Origin: Myxococcales bacterium
GTDB lineage: Bacteria; Myxococcota_A; UBA9042; UBA3505
Direction: 5' to 3'
NCBI GenBank assembly: GCA_002728755.1
Contig: PBVT01000106.1
Span: 1 to 51,753 of the forward strand
DNA: 51,753 bases
Below the pieces are notes generated by a model, which did no database searches, was not told the origin of the DNA, and was given only the letters and a program-made list of their open reading frames with translations. Positions 14,775 to 23,596 of the stretch are shown in pieces. The translations under genes were made by a program, and so were the position numbers. Each line of letters opens with the position of its first letter. Position 1 is the stretch's first letter.

Positions 14775-16055
14775 TCAAGGTCCGGTTTTCGGAATGCTCG
14801 TATCGATCGCTTCGGCCACCATCGCGAGCCCTTCTCGTAGCTCAGCCTCAGTAATACATAATGGTGGCGAGACAATCAGCATTTGGTTGGCAGTGCGTAG
14901 ATGAGTCAACACACGACGGCGGTCGAGCTCCGCCGACAGCGCTCCCAGCTCCGTTTTGTCCGCGTCGAGGACAAAGCCCCCGAATAGGCCGATAGCCCGT
15001 ACCGCACGGATTCGATCGGGGCGGGCGTCTTGAATACGCTCCATCTCCGCGCGAAGAACAGGGGCCAGCCGGGCCGCGTTCTCCACCAATTCTTCGTCCC
15101 GATAGACCGAGATCGCTTCAAGGGCTGCGGCACATCCCAGAGGGTGCGCATAATGGGTCAGCCCGGCGTAAAGGACCGCGTCATCAAAATGTGAAGCGAT
15201 CCGATCATGCACCAGGACAGCCCCCAGGGTTCCATAACCACCGGTCAGAGCCTTCCCCATGGTGATGATATCGGGCACGATATCGAAGTGCTCGTAGGCA
15301 AACCATTTGCCCGTACGACCGAAGCCCGTAAGCACTTCGTCGCATACCATCAACACACCGTTGGCATCGCATAGCTCACGCAGATATTGGAGGTAACCGT
15401 CAGGCGGTACCAGGACCCCATTGGCCCCCGTCACAGATTCGATGAATAACGCGGCCACCTTATCTTTGCCCTCGTAGGCCATGCGATCGGCGACGTCATT
15501 TCGGTATTCCGCCTGCTGTACAACCGGAGACGATTCTCCAGCCAGACGTTCGCAATAGGGAGCATAGAAATGGCTTACACCGGGGATTCCGGGCTCAAAG
15601 GGAAGCCGGCGATAATCCCCCGTTAAACTCAACGCCCCCATGGTCGCCCCGTGGTAGGAGCGGTACCGGCTCAAGAACTTGGAGCGTCCTGTAACAAGGC
15701 GCGCGATCTTCAGGGCGTTCTCCGTCGCTTCCGAACCACCCAATGTAAAGAACACCTTCCCAAAACCGTCGGGGGCCAAAGCCAGAAGCTCCTCGGCCAA
15801 TCGTTGCTTCGCCTCATACACCGCGTTGGGCAGAGTTAAGCAGAGATCGGCAGCTTGATCTCGAATCGCCTGAATAAGGCGTGGATGCCCATGGCCCAGG
15901 TTCGCCTGGTAGACCAGACTCGCCATATCGGTCCAACGGTTCCCATCGGCCGTATCGAAATAGATCCCCTGCCCCCCTCGAATATCGAGTGGCTGGTGGC
16001 CCTTTTGGGCACTCCAGGTGAAGAAGAAGGGGTAGTCTGTAGATGGTTGGTTCAC
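14775..16055 (-). CDS. Class III PLP-dependent aminotransferase
   Basis: A fold-type I, class III aminotransferase. From the GTG start at 16055 it has 426 residues; the reading frame extends upstream into the preceding gene but that part is not conserved in character. Visible motifs are LGGSEATENALKIAR (cofactor phosphate site), SYHGATMGALSLTG, the aspartate in CDEVLTGFGRTG, and the PLP lysine in DIITMGKALTGGYG (Lys268 from the GTG). GGGAG lies 13 bases before the GTG, a rather long spacing. Such enzymes use omega-amino acids, diamines or similar amines. The context, between an AstD-like/aminotransferase/GNAT fusion and a CoA-transferase, argues for a step in catabolism of an amino acid such as lysine or beta-lysine. 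Substrate unproven. Confidence 0.88.
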   Translation of the reverse strand: MNQPSTDYPFFFTWSAQKGHQPLDIRGGQGIYFDTADGNRWTDMASLVYQANLGHGHPRLIQAIRDQAADLCLTLPNAVYEAKQRLAEELLALAPDGFGKVFFTLGGSEATENALKIARLVTGRSKFLSRYRSYHGATMGALSLTGDYRRLPFEPGIPGVSHFYAPYCERLAGESSPVVQQAEYRNDVADRMAYEGKDKVAALFIESVTGANGVLVPPDGYLQYLRELCDANGVLMVCDEVLTGFGRTGKWFAYEHFDIVPDIITMGKALTGGYGTLGAVLVHDRIASHFDDAVLYAGLTHYAHPLGCAAALEAISVYRDEELVENAARLAPVLRAEMERIQDARPDRIRAVRAIGLFGGFVLDADKTELGALSAELDRRRVLTHLRTANQMLIVSPPLCITEAELREGLAMVAEAIDTSIPKTGP

Positions 16056-16077
16056 GAGCCGCTTTCTACTCCCTGGT

Positions 16078-19000
16078 TCAACCCAGGATTTCACGAAGTC
16101 TAGCTGCCGCCGCGTCAGAAAAATCAAAGCTGGGCGCGAACACCGCGGGCCCATGGCTGAACAAGCGCAGTTGCATCGACTCCTGGGCCAACGCGGTCTG
16201 GATATCGGTTGCCGATGTTCCCAGATCTACAACACGATACAGCCCCTGGCCTTCGACCTTCAAACCCTTCTCACGTAAGGGCTCCAGGGCATGGTTGAGC
16301 CGTTCGATCGAGGCCTGATGATCATAGGAGCGTAGTGCCCTCAGGGTATGATGGGTTCGAATCAGGCTCAGCTCGTCGCCGTCCCAGGTGGACACCATCG
16401 TAAGGGGTGTCGACACAAAGAGCGGCGCACGCACATGGATAAGCCCTAAATGACCGCCACACCACCAGGTGATCATATCGGGAACAAAGGGAATGCTCGA
16501 CGCCGCAAAGGGCCCTGCTCCGGTTCGATAGTTCGCAGAGGCCGTCTCCACGAAAACGACGGGCAGGTTATGGGTCGCCCGGAATCGCTCCAGCAACAGC
16601 CAGAAATCGGCTGGAATACATCGACCTGTTCGCTCCTGAAGCGGCTCTAAAATAAGTCCTAATAGACGGTCGGCGCCCTCTCGCTGTACCAGCTCCTCGA
16701 AGGCAGCGATGGTCGCTTCGGATCCAACCTCGGCGGGATGCGGGAGGCGAGGCCAATCGAAATGGGCTGGCCCCTGGCGATGAACCGAAGGGTCGGAGAA
16801 GGAACGCGCCGCACCGGTGGTATGTCCCACATATCCACCTTCGAGCCCTACGGCTACGACCGCATCCTTTCGATTCCAGCGCAGAACCCGCAGGCATTTA
16901 TCGAAGGTCTCGTCCCGGCTCGAGGTCAGATAGAGATGGGGGTGATTCGGCGTAAGGGCCGACACCCACTCCACCGCTCGTACAATAGCCGGGGTAACAT
17001 AGTTGCAGATGGTCACCTTCGAGACCGCGGGACCGTATAAGAGCCCAGCGCTCTGCGCTTCCAGCAGACTCTGTGGCGGCGTTGCAAGAGGTTGGGAGAT
17101 CCCATCGGAGAGATTGATCGCGGGGGGTTCGTCCGTAATGGGCGGCGCATACGCCCGTAGAGGAATGCGGTAATAGATCGCCTCTCCACCCTCGTTCTCA
17201 TATTGGTTGGCCAGCTGCTTCACCACATAGGCGCCATAGGCACGGTTTACATTGGTCATGGCTGCCGCCAATCCCTGCCGGTTTCGCCCGGTGCTATAGT
17301 GGTAACGAGGGCCGTTCGGTCCCTTCACGGCGCGAGCGGCGCGTAGCTGTGCCCCCTTCAAGGCGCGACCCAGACCACTCCCATGCATATCCGGATCGAC
17401 GCTGATGGCGATGGAGTACATGGTATTATCCTGCCCCAGATTCGGATCTTCCGCTGGCCCTTCTACATGGTCAAAGCGCTCCAGCGGGGCACCGAGAGCG
17501 TAGCCCAGAAGACGCCCATCGTCGGATGACTCGGCCACAACCGCTACACCGTTCGCGTCTTCAAATCCCTTACGTAGGGTCTCGGCCGTATCGCGCCGAC
17601 TGGGCTCAAAGACTCGCTCCTCCAACGCCATAATGGCGGGAACAAGGGTGTCGACCTCGTCAGAGGAAGCGGTGCGAATGGTGTAAGGGCCCGGGTCTTT
17701 GCGGGACGAATCGACGGCATCCTCCCAACCAGGGGGTTGCTTACCTGGGTTCGCATCGAGCCAGGACAGGCTCCGCCGTATCATGGTGAACAGCTTGTCG
17801 ATCTCGCGCTCTGTATAGGCGTTCGAGAGCCGATAGCGAACCGTCCGGGTACCTGCGCCGAATACGACGGCCCCACGCCAGAAGCGTTGGCCAAGGTAGG
17901 CTTTCATATGGTCCGGGCTGGGTAGATCAAAAGCGAAGGCAAAGCCCTGTCCTCGTGGATCTCCCACCAGTTGCGGGTAGCGGGTCGCCATATCTTTTAG
18001 CCGAGGCTCGACCAGGGCTTGAATCTGCTTCGCTGTATCGGTGTCGTCCAGAATCTCGGCGTGGATTCGCCCACGCACCAGAGACGCCAACTGCACGCTG
18101 GTCGGTTCCGGATCTGGGAAACGACTCGTGCATACACCGACCTGCGCACGCTTCGCCCAGACCATCGCATCGGGCACATCGGGGTTGCCATCTTTGTCGA
18201 CCAATCCAAAGTCGGAAGCCCAACTGAATGCACCGCCCAGACCATAGCCGGTCTGCACCTCGTCCATGATCAGGGAGACCTGATGATGGCGGGTCAACAA
18301 TCGCAGGGCCTGATAGAAGCGCGCCGTCGCATAGCGATCGCCTCCTTCACTCTGCATGGGTTCCACCATACATACGAAGATATCCCCGGACTGCAGATGC
18401 TCATCTGCCACCTGCAGGGCTTCGACCTCCTGGGCCAAAAGCGCGTCAGAGGTCACCTCGGGCAGGGAGAGAAGACGTGCGATATCGCCCGCAGCCGCAG
18501 CCTCGAGATACCCGTTGGGCGCAGACGGCTCCTGTGTACGATCATCGGAACGGGCCGGGAAAGGAGCGAAGGCGACCTCGTATCCAGGGATCTCAAAGGG
18601 ACCGCGCTTCTTGGGGTTCCAGGTGGCATGTAAGGCCAGAAGCGTTCGCCCATGGAAACTGCCCTGGAACGCCAGGATACGATTGGCCTCCGGCCGTGTC
18701 GCATGGAGTCGACATAACGCCAGCGCCTTCTCATTGGCTTCTGCACCGCTATTCGTGAAGCTCACATGGGGTAGCTCGGGCATCTTTGCCCGCAGGGTAT
18801 CGGCGTAGGCCTCGATCGCCCCATGACTTCCCCAGCTACTATCCGGTGAGCGCACCAGGCTGTCGCCGAACGCGCCATCGAAATAGCCTCGCACTACCGC
18901 ATCGGGCGCGAAACCGGCCACCTGTGTGGCTGTCTGACTCATTCCATCCAGGACCGCTAATGGTTCCTCATCAACCGAAACCATCCAGGGCCCGACGGAG

Positions 19001-20676
19001 CGAAGGTGATCAAAGACCCCAGGCTTCTTCTCGCGAGCCATACGCTCACCCGCGTATAGGCGACTTCGATAATGCTCCGACAGAGGTAGGTGGCCTTGTT
19101 CGGGGAGACGCACACCCATCGGGCGCGGTGTATCCAAAAGATTCTGCTTCGTTTCTTGCGCTTCTTCTTCGGCGTGTCTCTGCGCCAACCCGTCCAGATC
19201 GGGACCGGGCAGTGCGGCAGCCAGCATCGGGTGCGGCTCAATCACGCCAAAGTCATTCTCCTGGATGGCCACAGGTATGACGACATTTCGTGGTGCATAG
19301 GAGCCCGCGGGACGGAAGTTTCCGCTCATACCCACGCCACCGAATGGAAGACGAGGGCTCGCCTTATTTGTCGTACGATTCCAATTCAGAATACCCGCGC
19401 GGGTGCCCAATAGGAACCGCTCATAGCGAGCACGTGAGCGGGTAAACACACTGTTGGCCAGGCCATATACACTCTGGTTAACCAGGGCGATGGCCTCGTC
19501 GTCGTCATCAAAGACCTGAATGGAGAGATCGGGTCCGAAGAGCTCGGTATCGGTATAGCCTTCGATGGCCGATTTCCCGTCCGGGAGGGCGTGAAGGGAG
19601 GGTTTGGCATAGTACCCGCCGGGGAGTCGCCCTCCGGGTACGAGGGGCTCCGCGCCACCAGCCAACGCCGCCTCGATACATGTCTCAAAGCTCTCTCGCG
19701 CACCAGCGGTGGTCAACGGCCCCGCGAAGCTGGACGGATCGTCAGGGTCACCGACCCGAAGACTAGAGACCAGCTCTTGCAAGATGGGGATGAGTTGATT
19801 CCATAGTGAGCGATGCACGAACACCCGCTCGGTGCAGGTACATCGTTGTCCGGAGCTGAGATACCCACCGATCACAATCTCGTGGGCTGCTTGCCGTACA
19901 TCCGCGTCATCGAGAACAACGGCCGCGTTCTTACCGCCCATCTCAAGGGCGAGCAATAGCTCGGGTCGATCCAGTGCCTGGGTCATAATTCGGAGCCCTG
20001 TGGGGTACGAGCCCGTGAAACAAAGGGCCCGAACATCCGAATGGCCCACAAGAGCGGAACCGATGGCTCCACGCCCCTGAACCAGATTGAATATGCCTTC
20101 TGGCAGGCCCGCCGCATGAGCGGCTTCCGCGTAACGCTGCCCACAGAGGGGTGTGATCGACGTGGGCTTCATCACAACGGTATTGCCCAGTAATAGGGCC
20201 GGTGCCACATGAACATTGCAAAGGTGCAACGGGAAGTTATAGGGCCCGACCACGCCCACAACGCCATGGGGTAGGAACCGTTGTACTTCGTGGGGGTGTC
20301 CCGCGACCGGCCCATCCACCAGATCTCGTCGCACATGCTGTAGCGTGCCATCGAAGCGAGAGGCTAACGAGCGGGCTTCGGCCAGAGCTTCCGAACGAAT
20401 CTTCCCATTCTCCAGGACGATGGCGTCGGCAATCGTATCCACCCGTTCGGCCAGCGCGTCACGAAAACGACAGAGGATCTCGAACCGTTCGTCCAGGGTT
20501 TTGGCCGACCATTCCGGCTGCGCTTGCTGCGCTGCAGCGACGGCGTCCGCCACTCGGTCGACGGTCCAATACGTCTCAAATACAGGTTCCCCATCCCGTG
20601 CAGGATTAACCGAAACCAGTCGGTCTCCCGTCGGTTGAAGAAATTGTCCGCCGATGAAATCACCCAGAGCCTTCAT
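16078..20676 (-). CDS. Four-domain fusion: AstD-like ALDH, class III aminotransferase, GNAT acyltransferase, degenerate aminotransferase
   Basis: One uninterrupted 1532-codon frame. Residues 1-480: aldehyde dehydrogenase of the succinylglutamate-semialdehyde (AstD) type, with HGVVGVVGPYNFPLHL, Glu245 in LALEMGG, catalytic Cys279 in GQRCTCTERV, and AGILNWNRTTNKASPRLPFG. Residues about 535-975: class III aminotransferase resembling lysine 6-aminotransferases, with SGAEANE (643-649), Asp805 in MDEVQTGYG and PLP-lysine Lys842 in WAKRAQVG. Residues about 998-1172: GNAT domain with ISVDPDMHGSGLGRALKG (acyl-CoA loop) and TGRNRQG. Residues about 1180-1532: aminotransferase-like domain in which the PLP lysine position reads Cys1406 (DMITWWCGG) and the cofactor aspartate is Glu1377, so probably inactive. 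Together the active parts could acylate, transaminate and oxidise a diamino acid, as AstA, AstC and AstD do. I know no described protein with this layout. Confidence 0.9.
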   Translation of the reverse strand: MKALGDFIGGQFLQPTGDRLVSVNPARDGEPVFETYWTVDRVADAVAAAQQAQPEWSAKTLDERFEILCRFRDALAERVDTIADAIVLENGKIRSEALAEARSLASRFDGTLQHVRRDLVDGPVAGHPHEVQRFLPHGVVGVVGPYNFPLHLCNVHVAPALLLGNTVVMKPTSITPLCGQRYAEAAHAAGLPEGIFNLVQGRGAIGSALVGHSDVRALCFTGSYPTGLRIMTQALDRPELLLALEMGGKNAAVVLDDADVRQAAHEIVIGGYLSSGQRCTCTERVFVHRSLWNQLIPILQELVSSLRVGDPDDPSSFAGPLTTAGARESFETCIEAALAGGAEPLVPGGRLPGGYYAKPSLHALPDGKSAIEGYTDTELFGPDLSIQVFDDDDEAIALVNQSVYGLANSVFTRSRARYERFLLGTRAGILNWNRTTNKASPRLPFGGVGMSGNFRPAGSYAPRNVVIPVAIQENDFGVIEPHPMLAAALPGPDLDGLAQRHAEEEAQETKQNLLDTPRPMGVRLPEQGHLPLSEHYRSRLYAGERMAREKKPGVFDHLRSVGPWMVSVDEEPLAVLDGMSQTATQVAGFAPDAVVRGYFDGAFGDSLVRSPDSSWGSHGAIEAYADTLRAKMPELPHVSFTNSGAEANEKALALCRLHATRPEANRILAFQGSFHGRTLLALHATWNPKKRGPFEIPGYEVAFAPFPARSDDRTQEPSAPNGYLEAAAAGDIARLLSLPEVTSDALLAQEVEALQVADEHLQSGDIFVCMVEPMQSEGGDRYATARFYQALRLLTRHHQVSLIMDEVQTGYGLGGAFSWASDFGLVDKDGNPDVPDAMVWAKRAQVGVCTSRFPDPEPTSVQLASLVRGRIHAEILDDTDTAKQIQALVEPRLKDMATRYPQLVGDPRGQGFAFAFDLPSPDHMKAYLGQRFWRGAVVFGAGTRTVRYRLSNAYTEREIDKLFTMIRRSLSWLDANPGKQPPGWEDAVDSSRKDPGPYTIRTASSDEVDTLVPAIMALEERVFEPSRRDTAETLRKGFEDANGVAVVAESSDDGRLLGYALGAPLERFDHVEGPAEDPNLGQDNTMYSIAISVDPDMHGSGLGRALKGAQLRAARAVKGPNGPRYHYSTGRNRQGLAAAMTNVNRAYGAYVVKQLANQYENEGGEAIYYRIPLRAYAPPITDEPPAINLSDGISQPLATPPQSLLEAQSAGLLYGPAVSKVTICNYVTPAIVRAVEWVSALTPNHPHLYLTSSRDETFDKCLRVLRWNRKDAVVAVGLEGGYVGHTTGAARSFSDPSVHRQGPAHFDWPRLPHPAEVGSEATIAAFEELVQREGADRLLGLILEPLQERTGRCIPADFWLLLERFRATHNLPVVFVETASANYRTGAGPFAASSIPFVPDMITWWCGGHLGLIHVRAPLFVSTPLTMVSTWDGDELSLIRTHHTLRALRSYDHQASIERLNHALEPLREKGLKVEGQGLYRVVDLGTSATDIQTALAQESMQLRLFSHGPAVFAPSFDFSDAAAARLREILG

Positions 20677-20735
20677 AACGGGTGAGATAATCCCACTCCA
20701 GGCTCCGGGTCAACCGGGAATTCCGTCCCCGCGAA

Positions 20736-21410
20736 TCAGAGGTTGTAGCCGACTCCAAAGACCGCACGAATGCTACCCTTCACGCGGTCGTCCACGCCCA
20801 ACGCTGGCCCCGCATCGAAGAGGAATATTCCGCGCCATGTTTCACTGAGTTTATATTCGGCACCCAGAGACATACTCAGCGTTGTTTCCAACCCGACATC
20901 ACCGGTCAGAAAGAAATAATCCAGCAGTCGAGCTCCTACATTGATATCCAGGTTCTTGCTCGCGACATAGGTAACGACAATCCCAGGACAACCCAACCCT
21001 ACGGCGGTCTGTCGTGTCGGCTCGGTCTCCCATAACATGGAGAGACGCAGAAGCAGCGCCCAATGGAGCTTATCCCGAAACTTGCCCCCCCAGGTTGGTC
21101 GCGGGAGAGCTACACGGGTGTCCAGTCCGGCCGTAAAAAATCGAAAGCGGGTATCAAGACCTCGCCCATACGAGAGCTGTGCCCTTGGGATGAGCTCAAA
21201 CTTCTGATCCCATGGCATATGATAGGCCACTTCCAGATCGGGAAAGCCCATCATCGCCCGCACGGATTGGTCATATTGAGGAATCAAACGCGCGCCCGTC
21301 AGATTGCTGGCGTAAGCATTGCTCCCCATTCCGAGGCAACCGAGGCTGACCAGCCCGAATACGAGCAATGTAAAGACAGGACGTAAAACCAGGGCTACTG
21401 GCCTGCTCAT
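20736..21410 (-). CDS. Exported beta-barrel-like protein
   Basis: A protein of about 224 residues with a signal peptide (cleavage probable after NAYA) and a body of amphipathic strands: LEVAYHMPWDQKFELIPRAQ, RFRFFTAGLDTRVALPRP, LHWALLLRLSMLWE, LDINVGARLLDYFFLTG and AVFGVGYNL at the C-terminus. This suggests a small outer-membrane barrel. The ATG at 21410 is preferred because GAGG lies 6 bases upstream of it, whereas the ATG at 21422 has no ribosome site. It is divergent from the membrane protein at 21497 across a palindromic repeat. Function unknown. Confidence 0.72.
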   Translation of the reverse strand: MSRPVALVLRPVFTLLVFGLVSLGCLGMGSNAYASNLTGARLIPQYDQSVRAMMGFPDLEVAYHMPWDQKFELIPRAQLSYGRGLDTRFRFFTAGLDTRVALPRPTWGGKFRDKLHWALLLRLSMLWETEPTRQTAVGLGCPGIVVTYVASKNLDINVGARLLDYFFLTGDVGLETTLSMSLGAEYKLSETWRGIFLFDAGPALGVDDRVKGSIRAVFGVGYNL

Positions 21411-21444
21411 GAGAAACCTCATAGGACAACGGATGGCTAGCTTT

Positions 21445-21471
21445 GCACGTTTTTCTCAAACGTGCACGTTT
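21445..21471. promoter_or_regulatory. Triple GCACGTTT element, candidate operator
   Basis: GCACGTTT occurs at 21445-21452, inverted at 21458-21465 and direct again at 21464-21471. The first two form a perfect 8-bp inverted repeat with a 5-base spacer. The last two overlap to make a perfect 14-base palindrome (21458-21471). It fills the centre of the 86-base divergent gap and would suit a dimeric repressor controlling both genes. Confidence 0.5.
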
Positions 21472-21496
21472 GGTTTACCTGGGTTAAAAACTGAGC

Positions 21497-23587
21497 ATGG
21501 ACTCCTCCGATCCCCAACCATCTTCCGTAGCTCGGCCGGTAAACTCTGGCAACAGAACAAGCAGCCGCCTGGAGGTTCTGGCGCTCGGGTTCTTATTTGC
21601 GATCTTCGTATTTTGTTCCATTCGACCGATGTACGGAATCGATGTCTATTGGCATATCGCCGTCGGTGATTGGATACGCAGCACAGGGGCTCTACCCGAA
21701 CGCGACCTATTCAGCGCCTTTACGCCCGATGGGGCGTGGCGTTCCTTCCAATGGGGATACCAGGTTCTGGTCTCTACTCTTGATGAGTTGGGAGGCCTGG
21801 GCCTCGTCCGAGGCTTTCATATCGGCCTACACGCCCTGGCTTTCGCTCTCTTTATTCGGCTAGCCCAAATCCGCGTAAAGGGGGCCGCCGCCGTTTTGGT
21901 TGGTGTCTTCCTGGTGGCCTATATGGACCGGCTTCGAGTTCGGCCCCATGTGTTCAATTTACTCGGTATGGTTGGTCTATGCTGGTGGTTCGTACGCGTA
22001 CAACGCTGGCGCAGTACACAGCCAGCCAAGCTTCAATCCTGGCACGATGGTTGGCGTCAGCTCGATCTCCCCCTTGTCGTCCTGGCGACTCTCTGGGCCA
22101 ATATTCATGCCGGTGGGGCAGCCGTTCTCATTCCAATCCCCATCTTTCTGTTTACATTGGGAGCCCTCATACAGAGCCCTCGAACGAGCTGGCCTCTGAT
22201 CCGTGCGGGACTCTTCACTGCGTTATTTATGGCCGTAAGCCCCGGATTCCTATCCGGAATAATTCATGCCATGGGAACCCACACCCCTGCGACGCTGGCG
22301 ATGGTTCCGGAATGGGCTCCTTCGTGGGCCTATCTGACCGATCCGGTGGCCGGACGTTTCGTGCTATTGGCGTGGATGCAAGGCATTCTCCCCTGGGTAG
22401 CGCTGCTCCTGATCCTGCGAACCGCTATTCAAGAGCGGAATCTACCCGAAGCATTTGTGGCCGGGTTCCTGACCTATCTGGCGATTCGACATGCACGCTT
22501 CCTCTATCTCATCGCGTTCATTCCGCTCTTCATGCCCCTCTGGCCCTCGAGTTGGCCAGATCGGCCGTTCATACGACCCGCCGTATGGGCTCTTACTGCA
22601 TTTCTGGGGTTTGCGTTTACCCATCACTTTCTTTGGGTAACGCGCAATGGACCGATGGACCATATGGCTCATATGACGGTCTCCGTCGAACCCGGACTCT
22701 TTCCTGAACAAGCCGGCGATTTCCTGGCAAAGTCCAAGACGGAGGGACGGGTTCTCAACCCGACGACCTGGGGCGGATATATTCTATATCGTGGCCGAGG
22801 CTCGGCCGGGCCTCGCCTGCGTGTCGCCGTGGACGGGCGACATAATATCGACGAACAGACAGCACAATACATCGATCTGTCGAACGACCTGGCCCCAAGC
22901 GTAAATGGCAGAAAGGTCCTTCAACATGACTTCATTAAAGTGATGTTGAAGCCGTTCCCTGTAGATCTTCTCGTTCTCCCCAACCCGGTCTTCCGTCATA
23001 CGGTTCACGACCGCTCCACATTTGTCGTCGTGCATCGGGATCCCCAGGCCGAGATCTATCTGGTCCGAAACGAACACTTCGACGCGAACCTTCAACGGAT
23101 CGCTCAATACTATCGCTCCTTTGGAGCCTCCGTTCCCGATCCCCAAAGCGAACTATGCGAATTCGAACGTATGGTCTGGACCCGTCACGCGTCGGCTGAT
23201 TCCGCGAGCCTGAAGGAATTAGCCGCTCGACTCGAACAGCTCCGGGGAGACGCGTCGATGCCCATCAAAGACAAGGTCGATGCGATGGCTCTGGTCGAGA
23301 AGCTTCATATCGAAGGACATCTCGCGCAGGCACGCCAACTCAACGATCTTCTTCTACAGAGCCTACCCTCAGGCCATCGATTACACCTTGCCCTCTCGGT
23401 CCATCGAACTGCGCTGGGCGTACGACTCTGCGAGCCCCCAACACAAACACGGGAACGAATCGAACAGATCAACGCAAATGTATCCGCCAGACTAAGCAAA
23501 AATGGAGGGGATCGCTCCCGTATCTTCCTACCCGGCGAAGGGCGAATCTTCGAGAGCCTGCAAACGAATTATGGAACGGTCCGATAA
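21497..23587 (+). CDS. Polytopic membrane protein, GT-C glycosyltransferase-like
   Basis: A 696-residue protein with about ten predicted membrane helices in the first 400 residues (starting LEVLALGFLFAIFVFCSI), then a soluble C-terminal part of about 290 residues. The first extracytoplasmic loop reads DVYWHIAVGDWIRSTGALPE, then RDLFSAFTPDGAWRSFQWGY. An acidic residue followed by WH, then a 'G...G..P..D.FS.t..G..W' phrase, is the pattern of a widespread GT-C-fold family of uncharacterised membrane proteins, where it forms the presumed lipid-phosphosugar site. The soluble part contains GGYILYRGRG and VAVDGRHNIDE, also seen in that family. Donor and acceptor are unknown. It ends 9 bases before the convergent purC stop. 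Confidence 0.75.
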   Translation: MDSSDPQPSSVARPVNSGNRTSSRLEVLALGFLFAIFVFCSIRPMYGIDVYWHIAVGDWIRSTGALPERDLFSAFTPDGAWRSFQWGYQVLVSTLDELGGLGLVRGFHIGLHALAFALFIRLAQIRVKGAAAVLVGVFLVAYMDRLRVRPHVFNLLGMVGLCWWFVRVQRWRSTQPAKLQSWHDGWRQLDLPLVVLATLWANIHAGGAAVLIPIPIFLFTLGALIQSPRTSWPLIRAGLFTALFMAVSPGFLSGIIHAMGTHTPATLAMVPEWAPSWAYLTDPVAGRFVLLAWMQGILPWVALLLILRTAIQERNLPEAFVAGFLTYLAIRHARFLYLIAFIPLFMPLWPSSWPDRPFIRPAVWALTAFLGFAFTHHFLWVTRNGPMDHMAHMTVSVEPGLFPEQAGDFLAKSKTEGRVLNPTTWGGYILYRGRGSAGPRLRVAVDGRHNIDEQTAQYIDLSNDLAPSVNGRKVLQHDFIKVMLKPFPVDLLVLPNPVFRHTVHDRSTFVVVHRDPQAEIYLVRNEHFDANLQRIAQYYRSFGASVPDPQSELCEFERMVWTRHASADSASLKELAARLEQLRGDASMPIKDKVDAMALVEKLHIEGHLAQARQLNDLLLQSLPSGHRLHLALSVHRTALGVRLCEPPTQTRERIEQINANVSARLSKNGGDRSRIFLPGEGRIFESLQTNYGTVR

Positions 23588-23596
23588 GAAACGGGC

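Noticed and set aside
16056-16154. Longer aminotransferase start overlapping the fusion gene
   Set aside because: The extra residues lie inside the preceding gene's end and lack family character; GTG 16055 gives a normal N-terminus.
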